Shown here: positions 32,574 through 41,641 of the stretch, piece after piece
How positions within the stretch are numbered: position 1 is the stretch's first letter
How the letters are laid out: every line of letters begins with the position of its first letter
From: Thermoleophilales bacterium
GTDB lineage: Bacteria; Actinomycetota; Thermoleophilia; Solirubrobacterales; 70-9
Direction: 5' to 3'
DNA length: 64,000 bases
Assembly: GCA_020636895.1 (NCBI GenBank)
Contig: JACJWZ010000001.1
Location: forward strand, 496,001-560,000
Position numbers and translations under genes: made by a program
Notes under the pieces: generated by a model
Told to the model about the DNA's origin: nothing
The model's database searches: none
The model's input: the letters and a program-made list of their open reading frames with translations, nothing else

Positions 32574-33436
32574 GCCAGTGCCGCCCGCACCGTCGCGGCG
32601 ACGAACCGCCGTCGGAGGTAGACCTGTCCCCAGGTGAAGCGGATCACCGTATAGCCGCGTGCCTCCAGCCACTCCTGCTTCGTCGCATCGCTGCGCTTCT
32701 GCGCTGCGGACGTGTGGGCCCCCTTGCCGTCGAGCTCGACGATCACCTTTCGCTCCCGCCACAGCATGTCCGGCACATATCTCCCCATCCGAACGTTCGG
32801 GTCGGGGATCGGCAGCTCGTGGGCCTCGCAAAGCAAGACGAAGTCCCGCTCGAAGTCGTTGACGCAACGAGCGAGCTGGGGGAGGTGGGAGTCCATGGCC
32901 GCGCGCAGGGCCTTCGATCCCTTCAGCCCCTTGGCGCATGACACCTGCAGCGACGACAGGGAGAGGAGGTCCTCGAAGTCAGCGCGCGCGAGCGCGTTCC
33001 TCAGCCCGTTGTGGTCGAGCTCCTCGGAGGCGACCAGTAGCGCCGTCGCGAGGTCGACCACGGGCAGTCCCCGGTGCTCGTGCCTGGTGATCGAGCTGGG
33101 ATGGCGGATCACCAGGCCCGGCCGCGAGCGACTGCGCCCCGGCGCATCGATGTGGATCGCGGCCGGGCGGAACGGAAGCAGCCCCTCCCACCAGAGGCCC
33201 GTCAGGCCCGTGAGCGCCGATCCCGTGCCGGTGAAGAGAAGCGCCGCGATGTGTTCCCCCTTCTCGTCGAGCGTCGGTCGCCCCCAGGAGTAGACGCCGG
33301 GGAGCTGGATGTACAGCCAACCCGCGGCCACCAGGCGGTTGATCCGGCTGAGAGTGATGCCCGCGGCGAGCATCTGCCATCGCGCGATGGCCCAGGACTG
33401 CTCCTCCGCCTTGCGGCGGGCGACGCGCATTGCCAT
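32552..33436 (-). CDS. AbiEi-type wing helix plus DUF559 endonuclease-like protein
   Basis: About 294 residues. The N-terminal part (WQMLAAGITLSRINRLVAAG, then LPGVYSWG) matches the AbiEi antitoxin winged-helix type. The C-terminal part (RKVIVELDGKGAHTSAAQKR then RGYTVIRFTWGQV) is a DUF559/Vsr-like PD-(D/E)XK fold, with the Glu and Asp of IVELDGK as the likely metal ligands. Such fusions are abundant in actinobacteria and their role is unknown. The start at ATG 33436 fits family N-termini; 33478 and 33550 are alternatives. A paralog lies at 46031-47056. It overlaps mntH by 22 bp, convergently. Confidence 0.75.
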   Translation of the reverse strand: MAMRVARRKAEEQSWAIARWQMLAAGITLSRINRLVAAGWLYIQLPGVYSWGRPTLDEKGEHIAALLFTGTGSALTGLTGLWWEGLLPFRPAAIHIDAPGRSRSRPGLVIRHPSSITRHEHRGLPVVDLATALLVASEELDHNGLRNALARADFEDLLSLSSLQVSCAKGLKGSKALRAAMDSHLPQLARCVNDFERDFVLLCEAHELPIPDPNVRMGRYVPDMLWRERKVIVELDGKGAHTSAAQKRSDATKQEWLEARGYTVIRFTWGQVYLRRRFVAATVRAALAQPRKSS

Positions 33437-33596
33437 TTTGGTCCGGATGCCGGACTCGAATGGCAGCGCGCGTTCCATCCCGGCGATCGTGGACCGGGAG
33501 CCGTCACGGATCCAGACGCGGATGTGCCGATCCAGGGTCCGAATCGCCACGGATCGCGGGCATCGCGGCTCGGCGGCGGCGCGGTAGGCTCACCGC

Positions 33597-33959
33597 ATGC
33601 CGCTCGGTGAGGCCTTCCAGGAGATCGTCGACGCGCTCCCGCGCGACTGGACCGACATGCAGATGGATCTGCGGCTCGCCGACGAGGATCGCTACGTCGA
33701 CGCGTCGATCCCGATGACGCAGATCAACGCCCAGCCGTACTCGGAGGCCGAGTGGCACTGGCGGATCAACGTCGCCAACGGCTTCGGGCACGGCGCCGCG
33801 CCGGAGACGGTCGCCTGGGTGCTGAGCATGCTCGACGCACAGGGGATCGACGGCGAGCTGATCGTCCGCGATCTCAACGAGGGGCGGGCCGAGGTCGTGC
33901 AGATGTGGGGCCGCCCCGAGAGCGTCCGGCAGGAGTACCGCCGGCGCCGCTCGATCTAG
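33597..33959 (+). CDS. Hypothetical protein
   Basis: A 120-residue soluble, acidic protein from ATG 33597. The centre (YSEAEWHWRINVANGFGHGA, APETVAWVLSMLD) looks like a small alpha/beta fold. No family was recognised. The next gene starts 15 bp later, and its product is a degenerate receiver-like protein, so the two may be expressed together. Confidence 0.65.
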   Translation: MPLGEAFQEIVDALPRDWTDMQMDLRLADEDRYVDASIPMTQINAQPYSEAEWHWRINVANGFGHGAAPETVAWVLSMLDAQGIDGELIVRDLNEGRAEVVQMWGRPESVRQEYRRRRSI

Positions 33960-33974
33960 GACCCGGCTCCCGCC

Positions 33975-34304
33975 ATGGCACGCGTCGTCGCCCTGGTTCC
34001 CGATCTCATGCTCGCCAGCAGGGTCGAGGGCTCGCTGCGGGCCGCCGGGCACGAGGTCACGGTCCGCGGCGCGCCGGCCGACGGCGACGCGGATGCCGAC
34101 CTGATCGTCGCCGACCTCGAGGCGGCCGGCGACCCGGCGGCGTTGGTCGCGATCGGGCCGCCGACGCTCGGCTTCTACTCGCACGTCGACGTCGAGACGC
34201 GCCGCCGCGCGGAGGAGGCCGGGTTCGACCTCGTCGTCCCGCGCTCGCGGATGGCGCGCGAGCTGCCGCAGCTCGCCGAGCGGCTGCTCAGCTCGTCCCG
34301 TTAG
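33975..34304 (+). CDS. Degenerate CheY-like receiver protein
   Basis: A 109-residue single-domain protein. The order of hydrophobic strands and helices (VVALVPDLMLASRVEGSLRA, then DADLIVADLEA, then PTLGFYSHVDVETRRRAEEAG) resembles a response-regulator receiver fold. The phosphorylated Asp may be one of the DLEA/VADL acidic residues, but the Lys and second-Asp pocket is not clearly conserved. A non-phosphorylated binding role is likely. The last 17 bp overlap the convergent lipoprotein gene. Confidence 0.6.
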   Translation: MARVVALVPDLMLASRVEGSLRAAGHEVTVRGAPADGDADADLIVADLEAAGDPAALVAIGPPTLGFYSHVDVETRRRAEEAGFDLVVPRSRMARELPQLAERLLSSSR

Positions 34305-35259
34305 CCAGGTCGAAGTCGAAGGCCGCGTCGACGTCGGGGCGCTGCTCGACGATCCCGTAGTCGACGACGTAGTCGGCCCACCGCTCGATCTCGCGGCGGT
34401 CGATGGCCAGAGGCGGCTCGAAGGCGCCGCCGAGAGCGTCGAGCTGGGCCGCCAGCGTCTCCTCGTCGAGCCCCGGGACGGCATCGAGCTCGTCCGCGAG
34501 GGCCGCTTCGGGGTCGTCGATGACGCGCTGGTAGCCGTCCCGCAGCTCGCCGACAACCGATGCGATCCGCTCCCGGTCGGCATCGAGCCGCTCGCGGGTC
34601 GTCACCAGCACGAGCTCGGGGAACTTGGGCGCGCCGTAGTCGTCGACCCGGAACTCCCGCGTCGGCACGCCCGCCTCCCGCAGGGCCACCCCCTCCACGT
34701 TCCAGAAAGCGGTCGCCGCGTCGACGCGGCCGGCGCTCAGCGCCGAGATCGCGTCGAAGCCGATCGTCACCGTCTCCGGCGGGTCGCCGCGATCGCCGCC
34801 GGCCGAGTCGAGGACCGCCGCCAGCACGGCGTCGTCGGACGGCAGGCCGGTGACGCCGACGGTCGCGCCCCGCAGGTCCGCGGGCGTGCGGGTCGCCGCT
34901 CGGTCCCCGGCGATCACGGCGGCGAGCGGCCGTTGCACCAGCGCTCCGACGGCGACAAGGTCGGCCCCGCGCTCGCGGGCGATCGCGAGGTCCTGGATGT
35001 CCATCACGGCGAGGTCGGCGCGTCCCGCCTGCAGCAGCTTCGGCGCGTCGGTGCTCGCCCCCGGGACCTTGACGTCGAGGTCTGCACCGTCGGCGAGGGC
35101 CGCGTAGATCCCGGCGTGGACGGCGTTGGGCTGGAAATCGAGAACGAGGGTCGGCGACGCGCCGTTCGACGGCGCGTCCGGTTCAGCGCCGCTCCCGCCG
35201 CACGCTCCGAGGAGCACCGCGAGCAGGAGGGCCGCCAGCGACGCGGCAATCCGATTCAT
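34288..35259 (-). CDS. ABC-type substrate-binding lipoprotein (ThiY/NMT1-like)
   Basis: A 323-residue lipoprotein: signal peptide MNRIAASLAALLLAVLLGAC with Cys at 20. The mature part begins LVLDFQPNAVHAGIYAALAD, the typical opening of NMT1/THI5-like binding proteins such as ThiY, SsuA and TauA. GVTGLPSDDAVLAAVLDSAG and AATAFWNVEG are further family landmarks. ThiY binds a pyrimidine precursor of thiamin, and SsuA/TauA bind sulfonates. The residues here favour the ThiY-type pattern (DFQPN/DWTPN) but do not prove it. No permease or ATPase gene is adjacent, and no TPP riboswitch is seen. Confidence 0.75.
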   Translation of the reverse strand: MNRIAASLAALLLAVLLGACGGSGAEPDAPSNGASPTLVLDFQPNAVHAGIYAALADGADLDVKVPGASTDAPKLLQAGRADLAVMDIQDLAIARERGADLVAVGALVQRPLAAVIAGDRAATRTPADLRGATVGVTGLPSDDAVLAAVLDSAGGDRGDPPETVTIGFDAISALSAGRVDAATAFWNVEGVALREAGVPTREFRVDDYGAPKFPELVLVTTRERLDADRERIASVVGELRDGYQRVIDDPEAALADELDAVPGLDEETLAAQLDALGGAFEPPLAIDRREIERWADYVVDYGIVEQRPDVDAAFDFDLANGTS

Positions 35260-35371
35260 CTGCGCCGACCAGCCTATTCGCCTTCTCGGCCTTGCCGGGG
35301 TAGGGGTTTGACTAGACTGCGCACGCTCTTCCGCCCCTTGTGCGGAGATTCCCTACAGGAGGTTTGAATCA

Positions 35372-36097
35372 GTGCAGGATCGAGGACTTGCTGCCTACAT
35401 CGCCGAGCTCGTCGGAACGATGTTCCTGACGTTCATGATCGGGATGGTCGTCAGTCTGTACGTAGCCACCGGTGGTAGCCCGCAGTTCGGCTCCGACTTC
35501 GTGGCCGTCGCGTTGGTACAGGGCCTGACCCTCTTCGCGCTGATTCAGATCCTGGGCGGCGTCTCCGGCGCCCATCTGAACCCGGCGGTCACGACCGCCG
35601 CGGCGATCATGAAGCGGATCGACCCGATCGACGCGATCGTCTACGTCCTTGCCCAGCTCTCCGGCGGCGTCCTCGGCGCCCTGATGGTGAAGGGCCTGAT
35701 CGAGGACGAGGGCCGCGCCGCCAACTACGGTGCCCCGTCGGTCTCCGACATGCTCAGCGGAAACTTCGCCGGCATGATCGGCGAGGCCATCGGCGCCTTC
35801 CTGATCGTCTCCGCGGTCGTCGCGGTGGCCCTCAACACGAAGGCTTGGCGCGAGTGGGCTCCGCTCACCATCGGCCTCGTCTTCACCTCGGCGGTCATCG
35901 TCTTCGGCCCGCTCACCGGCGCCAGCTTCAACCCGGCCCGTTGGTTCGGCCCCGCGCTCGTCTCCGGCGAGTGGGGCGGCGTTTGGCCTTACGTGGTCGG
36001 CCCGCTGCTCGGTGCCGTCCTGGCGACGGCGTTCTACAAGTTCGTGCTCGCTCCGGGCGAGCCCGAGGAAGAGCCGGAGAAGGCCCCGGGAGGCTGA
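35372..36097 (+). CDS. Aquaporin / glycerol-facilitator family protein (first)
   Basis: A 241-residue MIP-family channel with six membrane helices. The two half-helix motifs are HLNPAV and FNPARW. The long Gly/Ala-rich loop and the aromatic/Arg selectivity residue cannot be assigned by eye to water or glycerol. The start is GTG 35372 with AGGAGG nine bases upstream. A strong terminator hairpin follows at 36123. A second, larger aquaporin lies at 63003-63821. Confidence 0.88.
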   Translation: MQDRGLAAYIAELVGTMFLTFMIGMVVSLYVATGGSPQFGSDFVAVALVQGLTLFALIQILGGVSGAHLNPAVTTAAAIMKRIDPIDAIVYVLAQLSGGVLGALMVKGLIEDEGRAANYGAPSVSDMLSGNFAGMIGEAIGAFLIVSAVVAVALNTKAWREWAPLTIGLVFTSAVIVFGPLTGASFNPARWFGPALVSGEWGGVWPYVVGPLLGAVLATAFYKFVLAPGEPEEEPEKAPGG

Positions 36098-36122
36098 CTT
36101 CGAGCTCGACCTGAGCTGCCGG

Positions 36123-36148
36123 ACGGGGCGCCCCAGCGGGCGCCCCGT
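36123..36148 (+). terminator. Intrinsic terminator after aquaporin
   Basis: A perfect 10-bp stem (ACGGGGCGCC / GGCGCCCCGT) around a 6-nt loop is followed by TCTCGTT. It begins 26 bp after the aquaporin stop codon and precedes the FO synthase gene. Confidence 0.85.
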
Positions 36149-36186
36149 TCTCGTTCAGGGGGCCACATCGCTAGCTTGGGGCGCCG

Positions 36187-38451
36187 ATGTCCGCGGCGCG
36201 CGCACCGATCCCGACCACCACGGTGACGCCGCTGCGGCGCGTCACCTTCTCCCGCAACCTGACGCTGTCGCTGTCACGGACCTGCCGCTGCTACTGCAAG
36301 TACTGCGCCTTCGCGACCCACCAGGCGCACATCCACGACCCCGATGCGGTCCGTGAGCGCCTCGACGAGGCCGCGCGGCGCAACGTCAAGGAGCTGCTCG
36401 TCCTCACCGGCGAGTCCCCGGAGGTCAACCCGATCGTCGCCGAGCGCCTGCGGGGTTGGGGGCACGAGGACTTCACCTCCTACGTCGAGTGGGCGTGCGA
36501 GGAGGCGCTGCTGCGCGGGATGCTTCCCCACACCAACATCGGCGTCGCTCCGCGCGAGCACCTCGAGCGGCTGCGCGGGGTGACCGCCTCGCAGGGCCTG
36601 ATGCTCGAGTCGGCGAGCAAGCGGCTGATGCAAACCGTCCACGCGGGTTCGCCGACCAAGCACCCGGCCGTTCGGCTCGAGACGATCGAGACGGCCGGCG
36701 AGCTTCAGATCCCGTTCACGAGCGGGATCCTCGTCGGGATCGGCGAGACCGAGGAGGAGCGAGTCGCCTCGCTCGAGGCTCTCGCCGCGGCGCACGAGCG
36801 CCACGGCCACATCCAGGAGGTGATCCTCCAGAACTTCGTCCCGCACCCCCGCTACTACGGCGCCGAGGTCGCCGATATCGCCGCCGAGGCGAGCGAGCGG
36901 CGCTGGAGTGATGCCGAGGGTGCCGGCGCCGACGGGGGGACGGAACCGGAGTTCCCCGCATGGGCGTCGCCGGTCTCGCTCGACGACATGAGGCGGCTCG
37001 TCGCCGAGGCGCGGCGGCTGATGCCCGACGTCGGTGTCCAGATCCCGCCCAACCTCTCCGACTGGTGGATCGACCTCGTCGAAGCGGGAGCGACCGATCT
37101 CGGCGGCCTCTCCGCCAACGGCGATCACATCTCGCCCGAGCATCCCTTCCCGAGCCCCCATCAGGTCCGCAAGGAGCTGCGCCCGCGTGGCTACGCGCTG
37201 ACCGAGCGGCTCTGCGTCTACCCGCAGTACATGAACGAGGAGTGGATGGACGGCGGCGTCCTCGACGTGCTCGAGCGGCGCTTCCCGACGTTCCTGCCGC
37301 GCTCGCGACCGCGGCCCAACGGCAACGGTGCCGCCCCTCACGTCAACGGCTCACCCGATCTCACCGCCTGCGCGGTCGAGCGGGGCAGACGCGGCGAGGA
37401 GCTCACCCCCGAGGAGCTGACGGCGCTCTTCGCCGAGCGTAGGCCGGAGGCGATCGAGGACATGCGCCAGGCCGCCGACGAGCTGCGCGCCGAGCTCGCC
37501 GGCGACGTCGCGACCTTCGTCGTCAACCGCAACATCAACTTCACCAACGTCTGCACCGTCGGCTGTGCCTTCTGCGGGTTCGGGCAGACGCGGCGCTCAC
37601 CCGACGCATACGAGATCGATCCGGCGGAGTTCGCCGAGCGGATCCGCGAGGCGGTGGGCTTCGGCGCGACCGAGATCTGCATGCAGGGCGGGATCCACCC
37701 CGACTACGAGCTCTCCGACTACGGCGAGTGGCTGCAGCGGGCGAAGACCGTCGCGCCCGACATCCATCTGCACGCGTACTCGCCGATGGAGGTCCACTTC
37801 ATGTGCGAGCGCTCCGGCAAGGATCCCGACTACGTCTTCGCCTACCTTCGCGAGCGCGGGCTCGGATCGACGCCGGGAACCGCGGCCGAGGTGCTCGAGG
37901 ACGGAGTTCGCCAGCGGATCTCGCCGAACAAACTCCCCGCGGACCGGTGGGTGGAGATCATCGAAGCCTCCCACCGGGCCGGGCTGCGCTCGACGTCGAC
38001 GGTCATGTTCGGCCACATCGAGCGGCCCCGTGAGCTCGCCGAGCACATGCGGGTCGTGCGCTCGCTGCAGGAGCGCACCGGCGGCATCACCGAGTTCGTG
38101 CCGCTGTCGTTCATCCCCTACCACACGATGCTCGGGCGGACCCACGGCATCGAGGAGATCTCCGACGAGGAGAACCTCAAGCACACGGCCGTCTTCCGGC
38201 TCGCGCTCGGCAGGACCATCCCGAACCTGCAGGCGAGCTGGGTGAAGATGGGTCTCGGCGCCGCTACCGAGGCGCTCCGCTGGGGCGTCAACGACCTCGG
38301 CGGCACCCTGATGGAGGAGAGCATCTCGCGGATGGCGGGCTCCCAGCACGGCAGCCGGCTCGAACCGGAGGACCTGATCACGGCGGCGCGCCGCGCCGGG
38401 CGCACCCCGGCCCAGCGCAACACCCTCTACGAGGTGCTCGAGACCTACTGA
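36187..38451 (+). CDS. fbiC: FO synthase, fused CofG-CofH (FbiC type)
   Basis: A 754-residue radical-SAM enzyme fusing the two halves that make F420's deazaflavin ring from tyrosine and a pyrimidine precursor. The N-terminal CofG domain has C33-x3-C37-x2-C40 (CRCYCKYC) for its 4Fe-4S cluster. The C-terminal CofH domain has C456-x3-C460-x2-C463 (CTVGCAFC). Both use S-adenosylmethionine. The fused form is typical of actinobacteria. The gene is convergent with a membrane-protein gene (7-bp overlap); the rest of F420 synthesis is at 40.2-43.3 kb. Confidence 0.95.
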   Translation: MSAARAPIPTTTVTPLRRVTFSRNLTLSLSRTCRCYCKYCAFATHQAHIHDPDAVRERLDEAARRNVKELLVLTGESPEVNPIVAERLRGWGHEDFTSYVEWACEEALLRGMLPHTNIGVAPREHLERLRGVTASQGLMLESASKRLMQTVHAGSPTKHPAVRLETIETAGELQIPFTSGILVGIGETEEERVASLEALAAAHERHGHIQEVILQNFVPHPRYYGAEVADIAAEASERRWSDAEGAGADGGTEPEFPAWASPVSLDDMRRLVAEARRLMPDVGVQIPPNLSDWWIDLVEAGATDLGGLSANGDHISPEHPFPSPHQVRKELRPRGYALTERLCVYPQYMNEEWMDGGVLDVLERRFPTFLPRSRPRPNGNGAAPHVNGSPDLTACAVERGRRGEELTPEELTALFAERRPEAIEDMRQAADELRAELAGDVATFVVNRNINFTNVCTVGCAFCGFGQTRRSPDAYEIDPAEFAERIREAVGFGATEICMQGGIHPDYELSDYGEWLQRAKTVAPDIHLHAYSPMEVHFMCERSGKDPDYVFAYLRERGLGSTPGTAAEVLEDGVRQRISPNKLPADRWVEIIEASHRAGLRSTSTVMFGHIERPRELAEHMRVVRSLQERTGGITEFVPLSFIPYHTMLGRTHGIEEISDEENLKHTAVFRLALGRTIPNLQASWVKMGLGAATEALRWGVNDLGGTLMEESISRMAGSQHGSRLEPEDLITAARRAGRTPAQRNTLYEVLETY

Positions 38452-39185
38452 CGGTGGGCCGGCTCAGCCTGGGCCGTCTCGCCGGAGGGGGCCGCTCGGG
38501 CCGCCTGAGCCACGGCTTCCGCCTCTGCCGCGGCGATCCGTGGGTCCGGTCGGCGGGCGAGCAACGCTGCGCTTCCGGTCCAGACCAGCAGCCCGGCGAC
38601 GCCCGCGAACGTCCCGGCGAGGCCGCCCGCCTGCAGCGCCGCGGCGTCGGTGAGGAGCGGTCCCGTCCAGAGGAGCAGGGCGAGGCCGCAGAGCGTCCAC
38701 AGCGCCGGAACCCAGGTGGGCGCGCCCTGGCCGTGGGCATCGGCGGAGGCGCAAAGGGCGGCGAGCATGAGCGCCGCCCCCGCAGCCCCCGTGACCGAGT
38801 ACGCGAGGTCGAGGAGCGTCCTGCTGGATCCCGGATCGGCGTTCTCGGCGCCGACGGCGAGCGCGCCCACGACAGCAGCCGCGAAGCCGATCGCTGCGAC
38901 GCCGATCGCCCCGCAGATCAGGGTCGCGGCGGCCGCGGGCCGACGTGGGCCGGCGGCCTTGCCGATCCGCAGTGAGGCGAAGAACGGGACCAGCAGGAGC
39001 GCACCGAGGAGCAGGCAGGCGGCTCCGGCGCGAACGGTGGTGCGCTCGTCGAGGAAGTAGGAGTAGACGGCCAGGTCGGATGCGCCGGTGGAGGGGAGAT
39101 CGCGGAGGAGGAAAGCTCCGATCGCGATGAGCAGGGCACCGGCGAAGCCCGCAAGCGCGCCCGGTGGTGCGATTCGTCGGCGCAT
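38445..39185 (-). CDS. Multi-pass membrane protein, unknown function
   Basis: A 246-residue protein with about seven hydrophobic helices (LAGFAGALLIAIGAFLL, ACLLLGALLLVPFFA and others) and a charged C-terminal tail. The helix layout resembles DUF4386-like membrane proteins, but I cannot assign a family with confidence. It overlaps the fbiC 3' end by 7 bp. The start is ATG 39185; the opposite-strand dehydrogenase gene begins 75 bp beyond. Confidence 0.65.
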   Translation of the reverse strand: MRRRIAPPGALAGFAGALLIAIGAFLLRDLPSTGASDLAVYSYFLDERTTVRAGAACLLLGALLLVPFFASLRIGKAAGPRRPAAAATLICGAIGVAAIGFAAAVVGALAVGAENADPGSSRTLLDLAYSVTGAAGAALMLAALCASADAHGQGAPTWVPALWTLCGLALLLWTGPLLTDAAALQAGGLAGTFAGVAGLLVWTGSAALLARRPDPRIAAAEAEAVAQAARAAPSGETAQAEPAHRQ

Positions 39186-39259
39186 CGGCGACGCGATGCT
39201 ATTCCGGCGCGCGGCGCCGGTGCGATTACGTTCGCCGCGAAAGAGGCATAGGGACGGGT

Positions 39260-40240
39260 ATGCGCGCGATGGTGCTCGATCAACCGGGTGACCAGCTTCG
39301 CGAGGCCGAGGTCGCCGACCCCCGGCCGGACGCCGGCGAAGTCGTGATCGAGGTCGAGGCGTGCGGTGTCTGCCGCACCGACCTGCACGTGCTCGACGGC
39401 GAGCTGCCCGATCCGGTGCTGCCCCTGATCCTGGGGCACCAGGCGGTCGGCCGCGTCAGGGCGGTGGGCGAGGGCGCGAGCCTCGAGGTCGGCCAGCGCG
39501 TCGGCGCGCCCTGGCTCGCTTGGACGTGCGGCGAGTGCGAACGCTGTCGCGAGGGACGCGAGAACCTCTGCGCCCGCGCGCTGTTCCACGGCTACACCCG
39601 CGACGGCGGCTACGCGGAGCTGATGGCCGTCGACTCGCGCTTCGCCCTGCCCCTGGACCCCGATCCTCCGGCGGCCGAGCTGGCGCCGCTCCTGTGCGCC
39701 GGGTTGATCGGCTACCGGGCACTGCGCATGTGCGCCGACGCCGAGCGCATCGGGCTCTTCGGCTTCGGATCGTCCGCGCACCTGATCTGCAGGCTGCTCG
39801 TCATGCAGGGGCGCGAGGCCTACGCGTTCACCCGCGACGGGGACGACGAGACGGCGGCCTTCGCCCGCTCGCTTGGGGCGGTCTGGGCCGGTGGTTCGAG
39901 CGAGCGCCCGCCCGAGGAGCTGGACGCGGCAATCATCTTCGCTCCCGCCGGGGAGCTCGTCCCGGCGGCGCTGCGGTTGATCAGGCCGGGTGGCACGCTC
40001 GTCTGCGCCGGGATCCACATGAGCGACATTCCCTCCTTCCCCTACGACATCCTCTGGGAGGAGCGCTCGATCCGCTCGGTCGCGAACCTGACCCGCCGCG
40101 ACGGCCTCGAGTTCCTGCCGATGGCGACCCGCCGCGGTCTCACCCCGACGGTGACGACCTATCCGCTGACCGACGCGCAACGCGCCCTCGAGGACCTGCG
40201 CACCGGCCGCGTCGAGGGGTCTGCGGTCCTGGAGATCTGA
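39260..40240 (+). CDS. Zinc-dependent alcohol dehydrogenase family protein
   Basis: A 326-residue medium-chain dehydrogenase. The catalytic-zinc site is ACGVCRTDLHVLDG and GHQAVGRV, and the structural-zinc loop CGECERCREGRENLC carries four Cys. The nucleotide site GLFGFGSSAHLICRLL is a Rossmann GxGxxG variant. It should oxidise alcohols or reduce aldehydes with NAD(P)H. Start ATG 39260 is used; the frame is open upstream over antisense sequence. It is convergent with cofE, which ends 2 bp away. Confidence 0.87.
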   Translation: MRAMVLDQPGDQLREAEVADPRPDAGEVVIEVEACGVCRTDLHVLDGELPDPVLPLILGHQAVGRVRAVGEGASLEVGQRVGAPWLAWTCGECERCREGRENLCARALFHGYTRDGGYAELMAVDSRFALPLDPDPPAAELAPLLCAGLIGYRALRMCADAERIGLFGFGSSAHLICRLLVMQGREAYAFTRDGDDETAAFARSLGAVWAGGSSERPPEELDAAIIFAPAGELVPAALRLIRPGGTLVCAGIHMSDIPSFPYDILWEERSIRSVANLTRRDGLEFLPMATRRGLTPTVTTYPLTDAQRALEDLRTGRVEGSAVLEI

Positions 40241-40241
40241 C

Positions 40242-40988
40242 TCAGCGGAAGAGGTCCTCGGCCTCGGCGCGGCGCAGCGCGACCGCGCCCGGCCCGTCCT
40301 CGGCGATCACTCGCTCACCGAGCCCGCGGACGATCACGACCGGCAGGCCCGCCGCCTTGTCGCGGACCAGGTCGGAGGCGGCCGCGATCTCGTCCGCGAT
40401 CGCGATCTCCGTCGCTGCGAGCACGCGGCCGTCGCGGTCCGGGCGACCGCGCCAGTCGTCGAGCGGGTCAATCCCCGCGCAGCCGATCGCGACCTCGCTC
40501 TGGCCGACCCGCCACGGGCGCCCGAAGCTGTCGGTGATCACGACCGCGATGTGCGCGCCGGTCGCCGCCTCGATCGCGGCTCGGAGGCGGCGGGCGGAGG
40601 CGTCGGGGTCCGCGGGGAGCAGCAGCACCTCGCCGCCGGCGCCCGCGTTGGAGGAGTCGATCCCGGCGTTGGCGCAGACCAGACCGCTCGTCGTCTCGAC
40701 GATCAGGACCCGCTCGGCGCGGACGATCCGCCGTGACTCGGCGAGCACGAGCTCGACGAGCGCCGGATCCTTGTCGAGCCCGGCGGCGAGCTCGCGCGCC
40801 CGCTCCCCGGCGGCGACCTCGGCGAGCAGCCGGCGTCGTCCCTCCGCCTTCGAGACCACCTTCTGGGCGACGGCGACCACGTCTCCGTCGGCGAGCCGCG
40901 CCGCCTCCGCGATCAGCGCCGCGAGGTCGTCGCCCTCCGCGATCTCAGGGAGTCCCGGAACGGGGATCAGCTCGAGGGCCCCGCTCAC
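40242..40988 (-). CDS. cofE: F420-0:gamma-glutamyl ligase
   Basis: A 248-residue GTP-dependent ligase adding glutamates to F420-0. Motifs include VVAVAQKVVSKAEGR, ETTSGLVCANAGIDSSNAG, DSFGRPWRVGQSEVAIGCAG and the Gly/Asp-rich GTP and metal region. Mycobacterial FbiB has an extra FMN-reductase domain at its C-terminus; it is missing here. It overlaps cofC (GTGA). It is the last gene of the npdG-cofD-cofC-cofE unit. Confidence 0.93.
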   Translation of the reverse strand: MSGALELIPVPGLPEIAEGDDLAALIAEAARLADGDVVAVAQKVVSKAEGRRRLLAEVAAGERARELAAGLDKDPALVELVLAESRRIVRAERVLIVETTSGLVCANAGIDSSNAGAGGEVLLLPADPDASARRLRAAIEAATGAHIAVVITDSFGRPWRVGQSEVAIGCAGIDPLDDWRGRPDRDGRVLAATEIAIADEIAAASDLVRDKAAGLPVVIVRGLGERVIAEDGPGAVALRRAEAEDLFR

Positions 40989-41629
40989 AGCTCCGCCAGG
41001 GCTCTCGCCGTCGCCGGGGCGCGGCCGGTGTCGGCGCCGACGGCTCGCCGCAAGGCCGCGAGGTCGTCGGGGGTGTCGAGGTCGAGGCCGAGCGAGGGGA
41101 TCTCGGCGATACGGCCCGCCACCCCGGCCTCACCGGCGCGCGCGAGATGCCGCTCGCGGCTGCCGGGCCCGAAGGCCGGCTCGATCGCGTCGGGCGGGGC
41201 GAGGAGCAGGCCGTTGGTGCCGCTGCCATGACGGTCGGGGACGACCGCCGCGGTCCCCGGCTCCAAAGTTGTCAGAGCCGCGTCGAGCTCGTCCGCCGCG
41301 AGCAGCGGGCAGTCCCCCGGCAGCAGCGCCGCGCATTCTGCGCCGGCTGCCAGCGCGGCGGCGACGCCGAGCAGCGCCGCCTGCGAGTGGCCGCTGTCGG
41401 CGGGATCGTCGATCAGCTCGACGCCCGCCTCGCGCGCGGCCGCGACGGCGCGCTGCTCACCGCTGACGACGATCACCCGCTCGAGCTGCTCGGCCCGCGA
41501 AAGCGCGGCGAGGACGTCGGAGAGCATCGCCTCCGCCAGCGCCGCTCGCTCGGCGGGGGCGAGGGTGTGCGAGAGCCGGCTCTTGGCGGTGCCGAACCGC
41601 TTGATCGGCAGGACGGCCGTCGCCCGCAT
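40985..41629 (-). CDS. cofC: 2-phospho-L-lactate (PEP) guanylyltransferase
   Basis: A 214-residue nucleotidyltransferase (CofC/FbiD). ATAVLPIKRFGTAKSRLS is the nucleotide-binding P-loop and Lys/Arg patch, and ALLPGDCPLLAADEL is the acidic metal site. It makes the GDP-activated C3 unit (from 2-phospholactate or PEP) for CofD. The start is ATG 41629, 12 bp after cofD. It overlaps cofE by 4 bp. Confidence 0.92.
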   Translation of the reverse strand: MRATAVLPIKRFGTAKSRLSHTLAPAERAALAEAMLSDVLAALSRAEQLERVIVVSGEQRAVAAAREAGVELIDDPADSGHSQAALLGVAAALAAGAECAALLPGDCPLLAADELDAALTTLEPGTAAVVPDRHGSGTNGLLLAPPDAIEPAFGPGSRERHLARAGEAGVAGRIAEIPSLGLDLDTPDDLAALRRAVGADTGRAPATARALAEL

Positions 41630-41641
41630 CGGCGCCCCCGC

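Noticed and set aside
34288..35371. TPP riboswitch upstream of the ThiY-like gene
   Set aside because: Conserved CUGAGA and the pyrophosphate-binding region of the THI element are not found in 35260-35371.
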